This document shows, piece after piece, positions 1 to 8,500 of a stretch of 9,256 nucleotides of DNA. The DNA comes from Flavobacteriales bacterium (lineage in GTDB: Bacteria; Bacteroidota; Bacteroidia; Flavobacteriales_D; Sanyastnellaceae), in NCBI GenBank assembly GCA_027488055.1, contig JAIYCK010000163.1, positions 1-9,256 of the forward strand. The letters run 5' to 3'. A program made the translations under genes and the position numbers. Within the stretch, counting starts at the first letter, position 1. The number at the start of each line of letters is the position of its first letter. Under the pieces are notes generated by a model. It searched no databases, was not told the origin of the DNA, and worked only from the letters and a program-made list of their open reading frames with translations.

Positions 1-1056
1 CATGATATCATAATTATTATTGTCAATGTTTGTTTCAGTATCCAAACCAGTGATTTGGTCGCTGTTGGTTGATCCTGCTACGATTGTAGCGCCTGAAGGA
101 GCAATACCCACTGATTCAAAGGCATCGTAGTTCACGCCTCCAATGTATTTTGCCCAAGCCAATCCATCTGCTTGCAAAACGCCCACGAATCCATCGCTGA
201 TGCCACCACTGAGGATCGGTGTATCCATGGTATTGATCAAATCCGAAGGACCACCACGGCCGCAGAAGTGCAAGTCTCCTTCATTGGATACCGCCACATC
301 ATTTACATAATCAGCAAAATCGCCACCCACGTATGTAGCCCATACCACCTCACCAGTGGCCATCAACTCACCCATTAAGCCATCGGATGTGCCGCCGCCA
401 TAGGTGGTCTGATAGTTCATGGTAAATGGAAGGTCTGATGTATTGGTGTGCCCTGCCATGAATATTCTTCCACTCTCAGAACAGGTTAGTTTTGTAATGA
501 CGTCTCTACCTGAACCACCTACGTAGGAAGCCGAAATCAGCGTTCCAGATGGATCGATCAAAGCGACAAAGCCATCTGAAATTCCGCCACCATAATCCAA
601 TTGGGCTCCATCCATGGCCAAATCAGAGATGGATGAGGTATATCCACCGACCAAAATATTGCCATCGGGCAACTCACACAACGAGGTGCCAAAATCACTG
701 GACCCACCTCCGATAAATAAGCTCCAAACGACAACACCATCTGGGCCTGTTTTGGTGACATAGGCATCACTCAATCCGCCGCCAAATTCGTTTATAAACG
801 ACAGATCCGCCAGCATAGCTCCATCACTGATCATACCTGTTGAGTATATGCTCCCGCCATAATCGGCGATGACCTGTTTGGTATCATCATAATTCTCACC
901 ACCAGCGTAAGCAGACCACATCACAGTGGGGCCAAAATCAATAGCAGTGTTGAACTGACCAAACAGAGTAGATAAAGAAAACATGAATGCTGCGCATACA
1001 GCGAGGATGTTTCTGGGTGGAACGCCAATAGATGGCAAAGAAATGATGGTGATCAT
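1..1056 (-). CDS. Secreted SBBP (beta-propeller) repeat protein, N-terminal part, cut by window edge
   Basis: This frame is open from an ATG at 1056 to base 1 (352 codons), so the C-terminus lies outside the window. An in-frame TAA lies four codons before the ATG, which makes this the first possible ATG. Residues 1-34 look like a Sec signal peptide: one arginine at 15, a hydrophobic run at about 17-32, and a likely cut near LFG|Q at 33-34. An internal ATG at 984 would leave too short a leader. Five repeats begin near residues 47, 111, 176, 239 and 301, about 63 residues apart. Each has an aromatic/aliphatic strand, then Y-x-GG (for example SYVGGSGRD), then a G-x-(I/L) strand and a G-x-T/S turn, the SBBP pattern. 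They are joined by glycine-rich linkers of the type GGG-(I/L/T)SDG. SBBP proteins are generally extracellular beta-propellers of unknown ligand. A T9SS tail would be expected but is out of view. Confidence 0.85.
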   Translation of the reverse strand, partial: MITIISLPSIGVPPRNILAVCAAFMFSLSTLFGQFNTAIDFGPTVMWSAYAGGENYDDTKQVIADYGGSIYSTGMISDGAMLADLSFINEFGGGLSDAYVTKTGPDGVVVWSLFIGGGSSDFGTSLCELPDGNILVGGYTSSISDLAMDGAQLDYGGGISDGFVALIDPSGTLISASYVGGSGRDVITKLTCSESGRIFMAGHTNTSDLPFTMNYQTTYGGGTSDGLMGELMATGEVVWATYVGGDFADYVNDVAVSNEGDLHFCGRGGPSDLINTMDTPILSGGISDGFVGVLQADGLAWAKYIGGVNYDAFESVGIAPSGATIVAGSTNSDQITGLDTETNIDNNNYDIM

Positions 1057-1427
1057 ATCCAATAGTTTTTAGTGTATTTAAATCACCGATGAGCAGTTTA
1101 ATTCACATCGGATGCTTGCAGTTGTGAGTTCTTTAACCTTCGACGCACTTAGAAGGTTACATTTTTCGACGGATGTTGAAAAAAAATAGATCAAAATCAC
1201 CAATCAGCGAATCAAAACAAGTCCAAACCACATCCATCCAACGACCCACAGATGCCATACTTGCGTCCAACGGTCTCATATAGCCTGATGATTTCGACTG
1301 AACAACAAACGCTGATTCAACAATGACCCCTTTGTAATGCGTCATGCAATAGCTGCGCTAATTAGGCGCAAAAAAAAACCGATGCCTGCGCATCGGTTTA
1401 TATAAAGCCTGTTAAAGACTCAATGCA
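1057..1427. other. Intergenic region, 371 bp, no convincing gene
   Basis: This gap lies between the start of the SBBP gene and the end of the PKD-like gene, both on the minus strand, so it holds the leader of the former and the terminator of the latter. Besides the terminator at 1370-1399 I see two weak inverted repeats: CCGATG at 1086-1091 with CATCGG at 1106-1111, and AACCTTC at 1135-1141 with GAAGGTT at 1152-1158. No Bacteroidota-type promoter (TAnnTTTG with an upstream TTG) stands out. The 62-codon minus-strand frame at 1157-1345 has no recognisable features and is probably chance. Confidence 0.6.
1370..1399 (-). terminator. Rho-independent terminator of the PKD-like gene
   Basis: On the minus strand a 10-bp perfect stem, AAACCGATGC paired with GCATCGGTTT (1399-1390 with 1385-1376), encloses a four-base loop GCAG. 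It runs into a tract of nine T residues (1378-1370). It begins about 29 bases past the stop codon of the gene at 1428-2519, the expected place for its transcript end. Strong stem, short loop and long T run make this a confident call. Confidence 0.9.
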
Positions 1428-2519
1428 TTATTTGACAAAACGAATGGTGTGCTGACCCTTTTCTGAATTGGCTCGCAGCAGGTAGATTCCTTGCGCAAGT
1501 TGGCTCACATCGATAGACCATTGGCGCACTGCACTGCCATTGCTTCCCACATAGTGCGTTTGGATCAATTGTCCTTTCAAATCTAGCACCTCGAGTGTCA
1601 GTTGCTTAGCCATGGCACCAGCGCATTCCACGTTCAATGTTCCCTCCGTTGGAATAGGATATGCCCGCATGGTCGGTTGCCAATTGTTCAATTCATTCAC
1701 ATCAATAGTTACATCGACCATGGCGCATTCAGTCACGTTGCACGCCAATGGATTGTTGACATCCAAAAAAGTCACGCAGAGATTATATGAACCATTTGCC
1801 GAATAGGTATATGTAGCCGAGCTACCAATCGTAGGAAAACCCCCATCACCCCAAGCGATGATATACTGTGGATTTTCAGCACCCAACCCAGTCGCAGTCA
1901 CTGCAGTTCCACCAGTCATTGGATCGGAAGTAACTTCGATAGCAAGAGTGCAATCCGTTTGCAATTCTGAAAGAATAACCAATTGACAGCTTTCGATCAT
2001 ACAACCACCCTTGTTGGAGTCGGTATAAAGCACACAGATGGTGTATTCTCCTGCTTGGCCATAAGTATGGTAACCTGTGGCCGTTGCCTCGACGGGGGAA
2101 CCATCACCCCAATTAATGCTAAAGACAGGATTTACAGCACCCGTTCCGGTAGCATTGACCGCTACGTTTAGTCCACTAATCAAAGGGGAAAAAGTAACCA
2201 TACAATCACCACCACCGCCACCTTGACCGATCACGATGTCATAACAGTCGGTCGCAGAACATCCCAACGGGTTGTTCAAATCAAACATACCACCGCACAT
2301 CGTGTAGGTTCCGTCCGCGAACGTGTGAGTGCCTGAAGCAGAGAGTTCCTGAGTGCCATCGCCCCAATCGATCACATAGGAGGGAGATGTTGCTCCATCG
2401 CCCGTAACAGATGCGCTCACCATATTACCGTCGACTGTAAAAGTCAAAGTCGCTGTGCATTGTGCCAATGCCCATGCAGAGCAACACATGGTCAATACCA
2501 AAAAGTACAATTTTTTCAT
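1428..2519 (-). CDS. Secreted protein with three PKD-like repeats and a T9SS type A sorting domain
   Basis: A complete 363-residue protein. Residues 1-20 form a classic signal peptide: KK at 2-3, a hydrophobic core, and ALA|Q before C21. Three PKD-like beta-sandwich repeats follow at about 21-97, 106-183 and 190-271. Each carries the signature WGDG (52-55, 137-140, 223-226) and an H/Y-T-(F/Y) strand followed by a G-x-Y-x-x-C strand. Each also has a matched set of cysteines. A glycine run (100-104) links repeats 1 and 2. Residues about 284-363 match the T9SS type A sorting domain: YPIPTEGTLNVE, then LEVLDLKGQLI, then QGIYLLR, and a final lysine. By family knowledge this protein crosses the inner membrane by Sec and the outer membrane by T9SS, after which the tail is usually removed and the protein is anchored or released. 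PKD-like modules usually act as spacers or binding surfaces; no catalytic domain is visible. Its ligand is unknown. Confidence 0.88.
   Translation of the reverse strand: MKKLYFLVLTMCCSAWALAQCTATLTFTVDGNMVSASVTGDGATSPSYVIDWGDGTQELSASGTHTFADGTYTMCGGMFDLNNPLGCSATDCYDIVIGQGGGGGDCMVTFSPLISGLNVAVNATGTGAVNPVFSINWGDGSPVEATATGYHTYGQAGEYTICVLYTDSNKGGCMIESCQLVILSELQTDCTLAIEVTSDPMTGGTAVTATGLGAENPQYIIAWGDGGFPTIGSSATYTYSANGSYNLCVTFLDVNNPLACNVTECAMVDVTIDVNELNNWQPTMRAYPIPTEGTLNVECAGAMAKQLTLEVLDLKGQLIQTHYVGSNGSAVRQWSIDVSQLAQGIYLLRANSEKGQHTIRFVK
1431..1670 (-). other. T9SS type A C-terminal sorting domain of the PKD-like protein
   Basis: These codons encode residues 284-363. Visible family marks are the Y-P-x-P start (YPIPTEGTL), the central L-D-L-K-G-Q strand-turn, the G-I-Y-L-L-R strand and the short basic end FVK. 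This region is the secretion signal recognised by the type IX machinery and would not be part of the mature working domain. Confidence 0.85.
1707..2459 (-). repeat. Three tandem PKD-like repeats with a conserved four-cysteine pattern
   Basis: The three coding repeats have a period of about 85 codons, measured from the WGDG motifs. Each has four cysteines at matching places: the first residue of the repeat (21, 106, 190), the strand after the WGDG hairpin (75, 162, 248), and a closing pair five residues apart (87/92, 173/178, 260/265). The closing pairs read GCSATDC, GCMIESC and ACNVTEC. The regular pattern suggests two disulfides per repeat, although the pairing is inferred. Confidence 0.8.
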
Positions 2520-2761
2520 GTTATAAATATTAGTGCAGCGAAAAGTACAATCTCAAAGGATTGAGCCCTCAATGATTTCCTTGCGAATTTTATGAAATTT
2601 CCACACAGTTTACAACAAAATTAAGTCACCATCCACGGTTGTATTTTTCACTATTGTCCGCTCCGTGGTGAGGAACATCAATATACCGATACCTTCGCTT
2701 TAAACACATAATTGAGAAATGCTTACTCTAACTGGATGCTGATGAAATTTGCTTCCATGCG
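2520..2761. other. Intergenic region between dtd and the PKD-like gene
   Basis: This 242-bp gap separates two minus-strand genes and is A/T-rich, so the PKD-like gene probably has its own promoter. I see no strong terminator for dtd. A weak inverted repeat, CCACGG at 2633-2638 with CCGTGG at 2663-2668, has a 24-base loop and no T tract. Nearer the PKD-like start, CTCAA (2552-2556), TTGAG (2561-2565) and CTCAA (2568-2572) could form alternative small hairpins in the leader. Confidence 0.5.
2616..2623 (-). promoter_or_regulatory. Possible -7 element for the PKD-like gene
   Basis: On the minus strand the bases read TAATTTTG, an exact match to the TAnnTTTG element of Bacteroidota sigma-A promoters. 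It lies about 100 bases before the ATG at 2519, leaving a leader of roughly 90 bases. No clear TTG-type -33 element is visible at the usual distance upstream, so the call rests on one short motif and could be chance. Confidence 0.3.
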
Positions 2762-3214
2762 TTACTCTCTGGCTCTCGAATCCATTGTGATGGTGACTGG
2801 TCCGTCATTGATCAATGTCACCGCCATATCGGCACCGAACTCACCAGTTTGTATTGACATACCGCTTTTATTTTGCAATTCATGCACAAATTTGGTATAC
2901 AACTCCGCGGCTCTTTCCGGTTTAGCGGATCGCATAAAAGAAGGCCGATTACCCTTTTTGGTCGATGCAAACAAGGTAAATTGACTTACCACTAGGCATT
3001 CGCCACCTACCTCAATTACATTTTTATTCATTTTGCCTTCCTCATCCTGAAAAATGCGCAAAGCAGCCACCTTGGATGCAATGTATTGGATGTCTTCGTC
3101 CTCGTCGACCTCATCAACCCCTACCAATATCAAGAAGCCTTTTCCTATGGCAGAATGTATATCTCCATGGATTTCTACTGATGCCTTTTTTACTCGTTGT
3201 ATTACGACTCTCAT
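2762..3214 (-). CDS. dtd: D-aminoacyl-tRNA deacylase
   Basis: The 150-residue product is the usual size for DTD, a cytoplasmic homodimeric enzyme. It hydrolyses the ester bond of D-aminoacyl-tRNAs (and glycine mischarged on tRNA-Ala), freeing the tRNA and keeping D-amino acids out of proteins. The N-terminus MRVVIQRVKKASV is the family's standard start, which fixes the ATG at 3214. Both active-site signatures are present: SQFTL at 77-81 and the cross-subunit N-x-G-P-x-T motif (NDGPVT) at 136-141, whose Gly-Pro gives chiral discrimination. The K-x-N-R-P-S-F stretch near 87-93 is also typical. The gene is divergent from recG with 112 bp between starts, and is followed after 242 bp by an unrelated secreted-protein gene, so it is probably transcribed alone. 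No disruption is seen. Confidence 0.96.
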   Translation of the reverse strand: MRVVIQRVKKASVEIHGDIHSAIGKGFLILVGVDEVDEDEDIQYIASKVAALRIFQDEEGKMNKNVIEVGGECLVVSQFTLFASTKKGNRPSFMRSAKPERAAELYTKFVHELQNKSGMSIQTGEFGADMAVTLINDGPVTITMDSRARE

Positions 3215-3326
3215 CTCAAAAAGAATATTTTTTGGTTATTCATACGCTGCTTACCAACAACCATATAGGTTCCGCTGGATTGATGTAATTTCGTGCAAAG
3301 TAATCTCAACCGCGAGCAACCGATTC
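3215..3326. promoter_or_regulatory. Divergent promoter region between dtd and recG
   Basis: These 112 bp must hold the promoters of both genes, which face away from each other. No perfect TAnnTTTG element occurs. The best near match toward recG is TAATTTCG, with one mismatch, about 35 bases before its ATG. Toward dtd the best is TATGGTTG, also with one mismatch. Neither has a convincing -33 partner, so the region is assigned by position, not by motif. Confidence 0.4.
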
Positions 3327-5459
3327 ATGTCATCATCACAAAAGCATATTTTGGACAAAGAAATAGCCTTTCTGAAGGGTGTTGGTCCTTCGCGTGCGGC
3401 ACATTTGCGGACGGAACTCCATCTGAAAACATATGAGGATTTGCTTCATCACTTTCCATTTCGGTATGTCGACAAATCCCAGATAGTTAAAATCAAGCAG
3501 ATCGAAAGTGCTTCTGTAGCCATTCAAATCATGGGCGTTTTCAAGCGCTTTCAAGAGATGGGCGAAGGCAAAGCCAAGCGTTTGGTAGGAATCTTTGGCG
3601 ATGACACAGGCGATCTAGAGATTATTTGGTTCAAAGGGATCAAATGGATTCGAGAAAACCTCAAGGCTGGTGTGCCCTATTTGCTGTATGGCAAACCCGC
3701 CATTTTCAAAGGACGATATAGCCTCACTCATCCTGAAATAGAATCGTTGGAGGAAGCTCGTTTGACGCAAGGTATTGAATTGAAACCCATATATAGCACC
3801 ACCGAAAAACTCATTCGATCGGGTTTGACCAGCCATGCAATGTCACGCTTAACAATGGCCATGCTGTCTGAAGTGAGTCATTTGGGTGAGGAAAATATTC
3901 CTTTGAACATTCGCCAAGAACTGCAGCTGATGGATCGCTCCGAGGCCCTTCGACAAGTGCATATTCCCTCCAATATGCGCAGCTTAGAAGCTGCCCGCAA
4001 GCGACTCAAATTTGAAGAGCTGTTCTATTTACAATTGCAGTTGGTGCGCCAAAAAAGACTGAATACGAAAGATCAACCGGCAGTTCGTTTTCAAAAAGTG
4101 GGTGATTATTTCAATATTTTCTACAAGGAATATCTACCCTTTGAACTTACCCAGGCTCAAAAGCGTGTGGTGAAAGAAATTCGCACCGATGTAGGACGAG
4201 GTTATCATATGAGCAGGCTAGTGCAAGGAGATGTGGGCAGTGGAAAGACCATTGTTGCATTGCTGGCCGCACTGATCGCGATGGACAACGATTTTCAAGT
4301 CTGTCTTATGGCTCCCACTGAGATACTCGCCCACCAGCACTACCATGGAATTGCCGCCATGTTGGATCCCTTGCTCCAACGTTTTCATGAGCCCAATGCC
4401 TTGGCCTTGCTCACTGGTTCCACAAGTAAGGCACGCAAAAATGAGATCATCCAATTACTGCAAAATGGTACCATTAAGCTACTCATTGGCACCCACGCAT
4501 TGATAGAACCTTATGTTCAATTTAAAAACTTGGGCTTAGTCATCATTGACGAGCAACATCGATTCGGCGTCATGCAGCGGGCTGCTCTTTGGAAAAAAGC
4601 TGCTTTGCCTCCGCATGTATTAGTGATGACCGCCACCCCCATTCCTCGCACCTTAGCGATGACCTTGTATGGAGACCTCGATATCAGCGTGATCGATGAA
4701 CTACCGCCAGGCCGCAAGCCCATCGATACCCGTTGGAAAGGCGACCAAAGCCGAGCGGCTTTGTTTGGTTTTCTGAAGCAACAAATCGATTTGGGAAGAC
4801 AGATCTACATTGTATATCCGCTTATTGAGGAAAGTGAAGCTCTAGATTATAAAGATCTTGAAGATGGCTATGAAAGCATATCGCGCGCCTTTCCCCCGCC
4901 TACCTATCAAATCAGTGTAGTTCACGGTCGTATGAAATCCGAACACCGTGATTTGGAAATGGCTCGTTTCATCAAAGGCGAAACACACATCATGATTGCC
5001 ACCACGGTGATTGAGGTAGGTGTGAATGTCCCCAATGCCTCGGTGATGGTGATCGAAAGCGCCGAGCGATTCGGTCTTTCGCAACTGCATCAGCTAAGAG
5101 GGCGTGTAGGTCGTGGCGCTGAACAGAGCTATTGCATTCTAATGTGCGGGCATAAAATGAGCGAGGAAAGTAAAAAGAGAATGCAGACCATGGTGGAAAC
5201 CAATGATGGATTTAAAATTGCAGAAGTGGATTTAGAGATTCGAGGACCGGGTGATTTGTCCGGCACCCAGCAAAGTGGCATCTTGAACCTCAAAATTAGT
5301 GATTTGAGCAAAGATCAGCTTCTATTGTCCCAAGCACGGGAAAGTGTGCTGACCCTCATCGACGAGGATCCTGAGCTCATTCATTCCGACAATCATGTAA
5401 TTACTTCCTATTTGCGCAAGCTAGCCTCTAAGAAGAGTGATCTATCGCGCATCAGTTAA
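3327..5459 (+). CDS. recG: ATP-dependent DNA helicase RecG
   Basis: RecG is a cytoplasmic superfamily 2 motor that remodels stalled replication forks, Holliday junctions and R-loops. Starting at the ATG at 3327 gives 710 residues, normal for Bacteroidota RecG. The frame is open back to an ATG at 3054, but those 91 extra residues would run antisense over the start of dtd and resemble no RecG, while the chosen start leads at once into the family N-terminus (LKGVGPSRA at 16-24). The wedge/OB domain covers about 50-160. The helicase core shows the FELTQAQKR motif (272-280), Walker A GDVGSGKT (301-308), Walker B DEQH in DEQHRFGVMQR (408-418), motif III TATPIPRT (435-442), motif V ATTVIEVGVNVPNA (558-571) and motif VI QLRGRVGRG (589-597). 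The C-terminal R-G-P-G-D-L-S-G-T-Q-Q-S-G stretch (639-651) is also typical. It appears intact. Confidence 0.97.
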   Translation: MSSSQKHILDKEIAFLKGVGPSRAAHLRTELHLKTYEDLLHHFPFRYVDKSQIVKIKQIESASVAIQIMGVFKRFQEMGEGKAKRLVGIFGDDTGDLEIIWFKGIKWIRENLKAGVPYLLYGKPAIFKGRYSLTHPEIESLEEARLTQGIELKPIYSTTEKLIRSGLTSHAMSRLTMAMLSEVSHLGEENIPLNIRQELQLMDRSEALRQVHIPSNMRSLEAARKRLKFEELFYLQLQLVRQKRLNTKDQPAVRFQKVGDYFNIFYKEYLPFELTQAQKRVVKEIRTDVGRGYHMSRLVQGDVGSGKTIVALLAALIAMDNDFQVCLMAPTEILAHQHYHGIAAMLDPLLQRFHEPNALALLTGSTSKARKNEIIQLLQNGTIKLLIGTHALIEPYVQFKNLGLVIIDEQHRFGVMQRAALWKKAALPPHVLVMTATPIPRTLAMTLYGDLDISVIDELPPGRKPIDTRWKGDQSRAALFGFLKQQIDLGRQIYIVYPLIEESEALDYKDLEDGYESISRAFPPPTYQISVVHGRMKSEHRDLEMARFIKGETHIMIATTVIEVGVNVPNASVMVIESAERFGLSQLHQLRGRVGRGAEQSYCILMCGHKMSEESKKRMQTMVETNDGFKIAEVDLEIRGPGDLSGTQQSGILNLKISDLSKDQLLLSQARESVLTLIDEDPELIHSDNHVITSYLRKLASKKSDLSRIS

Positions 5460-5468
5460 TCTCATCAA

Positions 5469-5519
5469 AGGGGCCGCGCGAAGGTGAAAGTGCCCTTGTC
5501 CTTTTCAAATGAAGCCCCT
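5469..5519. other. Weak long-range inverted repeat after recG
   Basis: AGGGGC at 5469-5474 can pair with GCCCCT at 5514-5519 around a 39-base loop that contains small additional complementarities. It starts ten bases after the recG stop. There is no T tract on the plus strand, so it is not a classical terminator, though it could fold in the recG 3' end. Confidence 0.25.
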
Positions 5520-5521
5520 AT

Positions 5522-5552
5522 AAAAAAAGAAATCCCGCCGAAGCGGGATTTC
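5522..5552 (-). terminator. Strong hairpin terminator of the giant repeat gene, possibly shared with recG
   Basis: A perfect 10-bp stem, GAAATCCCGC (5529-5538) with GCGGGATTTC (5543-5552), lies between the converging ends of recG and the giant repeat gene. Read on the minus strand the loop is UUCG closed by a C-G pair, a very stable tetraloop, and it runs into seven T residues (5528-5522). It starts 20 bases after the minus-strand stop. Read on the plus strand the loop is CGAA and the tail is only ATTATTTCTTT, so termination of recG would be weaker. Confidence 0.9.
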
Positions 5553-5572
5553 ATTATTTCTTTCCGTTGTGA

Positions 5573-8500
5573 TTATTTCACCACTTGGATTCTTTCGATT
5601 TTCTGTTCGCTGTCATTGCTCAAACGAATCATGTAAGTACCTGACTCGATTGCAGCAACATTGAAGTCTGCGATGTAAACTACACCAGCATTCACCTCGT
5701 TGTTGAACAAGTTAGCAATTACGCGGCCAGTCATATCCATTACTTGTAGAGACAATTTGCCATCTACTTCGCTAGAGAAAGAAATCAAAGATTTCTCTGT
5801 TGCAGGATTTGGCTGAACACCCACAATGGCGATGTCGCCTTTGCGAGCAGCTACAGGAGCAGAAGCAACAATATCTCCGAACGTATTGTCCATATCACCA
5901 TAAGTGATGTTTTGGCAATACTCTACCATGTTGCCTGTGCAATCCCAAGCTGTCCAGCAGCGTGTGATTGTGTAATTCGGGCAGCAATCCAATTCGAAAG
6001 CAAAGTCACCAGCACCAGATACAGTAGAACCGCTAGTTACTTGTTCACCGTTTACCAAGAATATACCTGAGTATTGGAACCAACCACCGAAGCCATATGC
6101 TCCGTTGTAGTTGTTAGCACCATCACCCAATTGGAAACCGAAGTAGTTGTTTGCTGGAGCGTGAACTAGGCTCAATGCAGAACCTGCATAGTTACCAAAT
6201 CCGATCAACTCAGCACCTTCACCAGCAACAAGCAAGTAGTACAACCAATCTTCATGGTTTGCAGCTTCGCCACCGCAATCAGCCTTGAAGCCAGTTGGGA
6301 AAGCTTGCGTGCTCCACTGAGACCAAGTCATTTCGTTTGCAAACGTTACATTTACTTCGAAACCAGAAGTCAAGTTGTTGTAGCTAACTACGTTTACAGA
6401 AAGGTCGATGGTACCGTCATTGTTTTGTACAAATGAAGGCTCCGAACCTGGCTGAATCACATAGTACTTGTATGCATTTGGCAAGCTGAATAAAGCCATA
6501 GCCCAATCCGTAGGATAGAAGCAAGGATTGTTTGATGGACGAACAGGAGTTGTCAATTGACAATCGTTGCCACCGTCTTGAGGACAGTCACCAGTGCAAT
6601 ACTCATTGTATTCCAACGTAGGTTCAATGTCGCAGTTGTCAGTTACTGTTACTTGAGCAACAGCTGGCAACTCAGCACCACAGTCCATCATCACGTCTGC
6701 AGGTACACCTGCCAATACTGGCTCAGTAGTATCTTCGATTGTGATGTTGTAAGTCAAGTAGCTTACGTTGAAACAAGCATCCATTGCTTCGTAGGTAACA
6801 GCCCATACGCTTGATGCGCATGCTTCGCCTTCAACCAACTCGATTGAAACTTCCACTGTTGCGTCACCGCAAAGATCAGAAGCAGTTACAACTTGAGGTA
6901 CATAAGTATCCAAATCCAAGCACTCGTAAGACTCATCTGTTACAGTCTGATTGAATGTAGGAGCGTTGTCATCATATACATAGTATACAACATCTACTGA
7001 CTCAGACATATTGCCACATGCATCCACCGCCCAGAAGGTGTGAACTACAGTGTAGCTATTTGGACACTGGCCAGGGATTTCAACTGACTCAGATTCTACA
7101 ACTGCATCGCTGCAAAGGTCAGTAGCTGTTGGCATTTCGTATACGATTTCATCTTCGCAGCTTACCTCACCACCTGTTGGTAGATTTTCCAAAACTGGAG
7201 CCTCGGTATCAATGTGGTTCGTTGTGTAAGTTACAGAAGAAGAATTACCGCAATCATCTGTTACAGTGAAAGTAAGTATTTCAGTGTAGTAGCCTTCGCA
7301 ATCGCCATTCACAACAATGTAGTCAGAATCCCAAGTGAGATCCAAATCACACGCGTCATAAGCTGATGGTTGAGCATACAATACTTGCGCATTGCAAGAG
7401 ATAGTAATTTCAGAATCTTCGCCGTCGATCATTGGAGCAGTTGTATCTACAATGGTGACCACTTGATCCACTACTGTTACATTACCGCAATGATCTGTCG
7501 CTGACCATACATACGTATAGGTAGTTACGCAGCCATCTATTACTTCATTCACATCGCTTTCCAATACCAATTCATCATCGCAGTTGTCGGTGAACACTGG
7601 GATAGCAAAATCCCAAGCAGAACCACACTCTACTACCATGTCAACTGGCTCGAAGCTAGCAACTGGATTAACGCTGTCAGTCAATGTGATGAACTGAACG
7701 AATTCAGTTTCGTTACCACAATCGTCAGTAGCCACATACGTGCGGATCAAACGACCTGCGCAGCCACCACTTGCAGGCTCGTCACCTACAATAACAATCG
7801 TTGGAGTCTCATCGCAATTGTCAACCACATTCACAAGAATTTGGCTGCTGATGTTATCACAAGGCATGCTGATTTCAACCTCGCCAGTGATTACTGGAGC
7901 AGTTGTATCCACGATTGTGATAGTGTGATAAACTGTTGTTTCATTGCCACATGCATCCACTGCAGTCCAAGACTGGTTGATGTAAGTGTTACAACCTTCT
8001 TCTGAAATGCTAGATGCAGGATACACAGTGATGTCATCGTTGCACTCATCAGCAAAGATTGGAGCCCATCCAGAAGGTTCTTGATCACACTCGATCACTT
8101 CGTCTTCTGTTGCATTAGTCAACGTTGGAGCAGTCACATCCACCACGTAGATGTATGCACTTGCTTCACCAGACATATTTCCGCACTGATCGATCGCACG
8201 GTAAGAGCATTCGATGATAGCCACGTTTGGGCAATCAACGTTTGTGTTGGCAACAACACTTACTACTTCCCAAGACGCGTTCTCGTCGCAATTGTCTTCA
8301 ACACCTGTTGGTGCTAGACCGTATTCCGCAAACAAAGCTGCGTTGACAGCGTCAATTGCGATCTCTCCACAATTCACTTCTACTGAGTTTACCTCAGGCA
8401 TGTACAATACTGGTGCAGTTGTATCAACCACAGTGATCACTTGATCAACTACAGTTGTGTTACCACAATCATCTGAAGCAGTCCATGTGTAGGTGTAAAC

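Noticed and set aside
172..378. A 68-codon plus-strand frame at the left edge
   Set aside because: It lies antisense inside the SBBP-repeat gene, whose repeats account fully for this stretch.
1157..1345. A 62-codon minus-strand frame in the gap before the SBBP gene
   Set aside because: It has no recognisable motif or visible promoter, and its length is easily reached by chance in this base composition.
2712..2984. A 90-codon plus-strand frame overlapping the end of dtd
   Set aside because: It is antisense to dtd, which has both catalytic motifs intact, and its sequence matches nothing recognisable.
3054..3326. N-terminal extension of RecG
   Set aside because: It lies antisense over dtd, resembles no RecG sequence, and the ATG at 3327 gives the normal length and N-terminus.
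6254..6814. Plus-strand open frames opposite the giant repeat gene, as also near 7740-8812
   Set aside because: They are antisense shadows of a coherent repeat-encoding frame and carry no domain or start signal.
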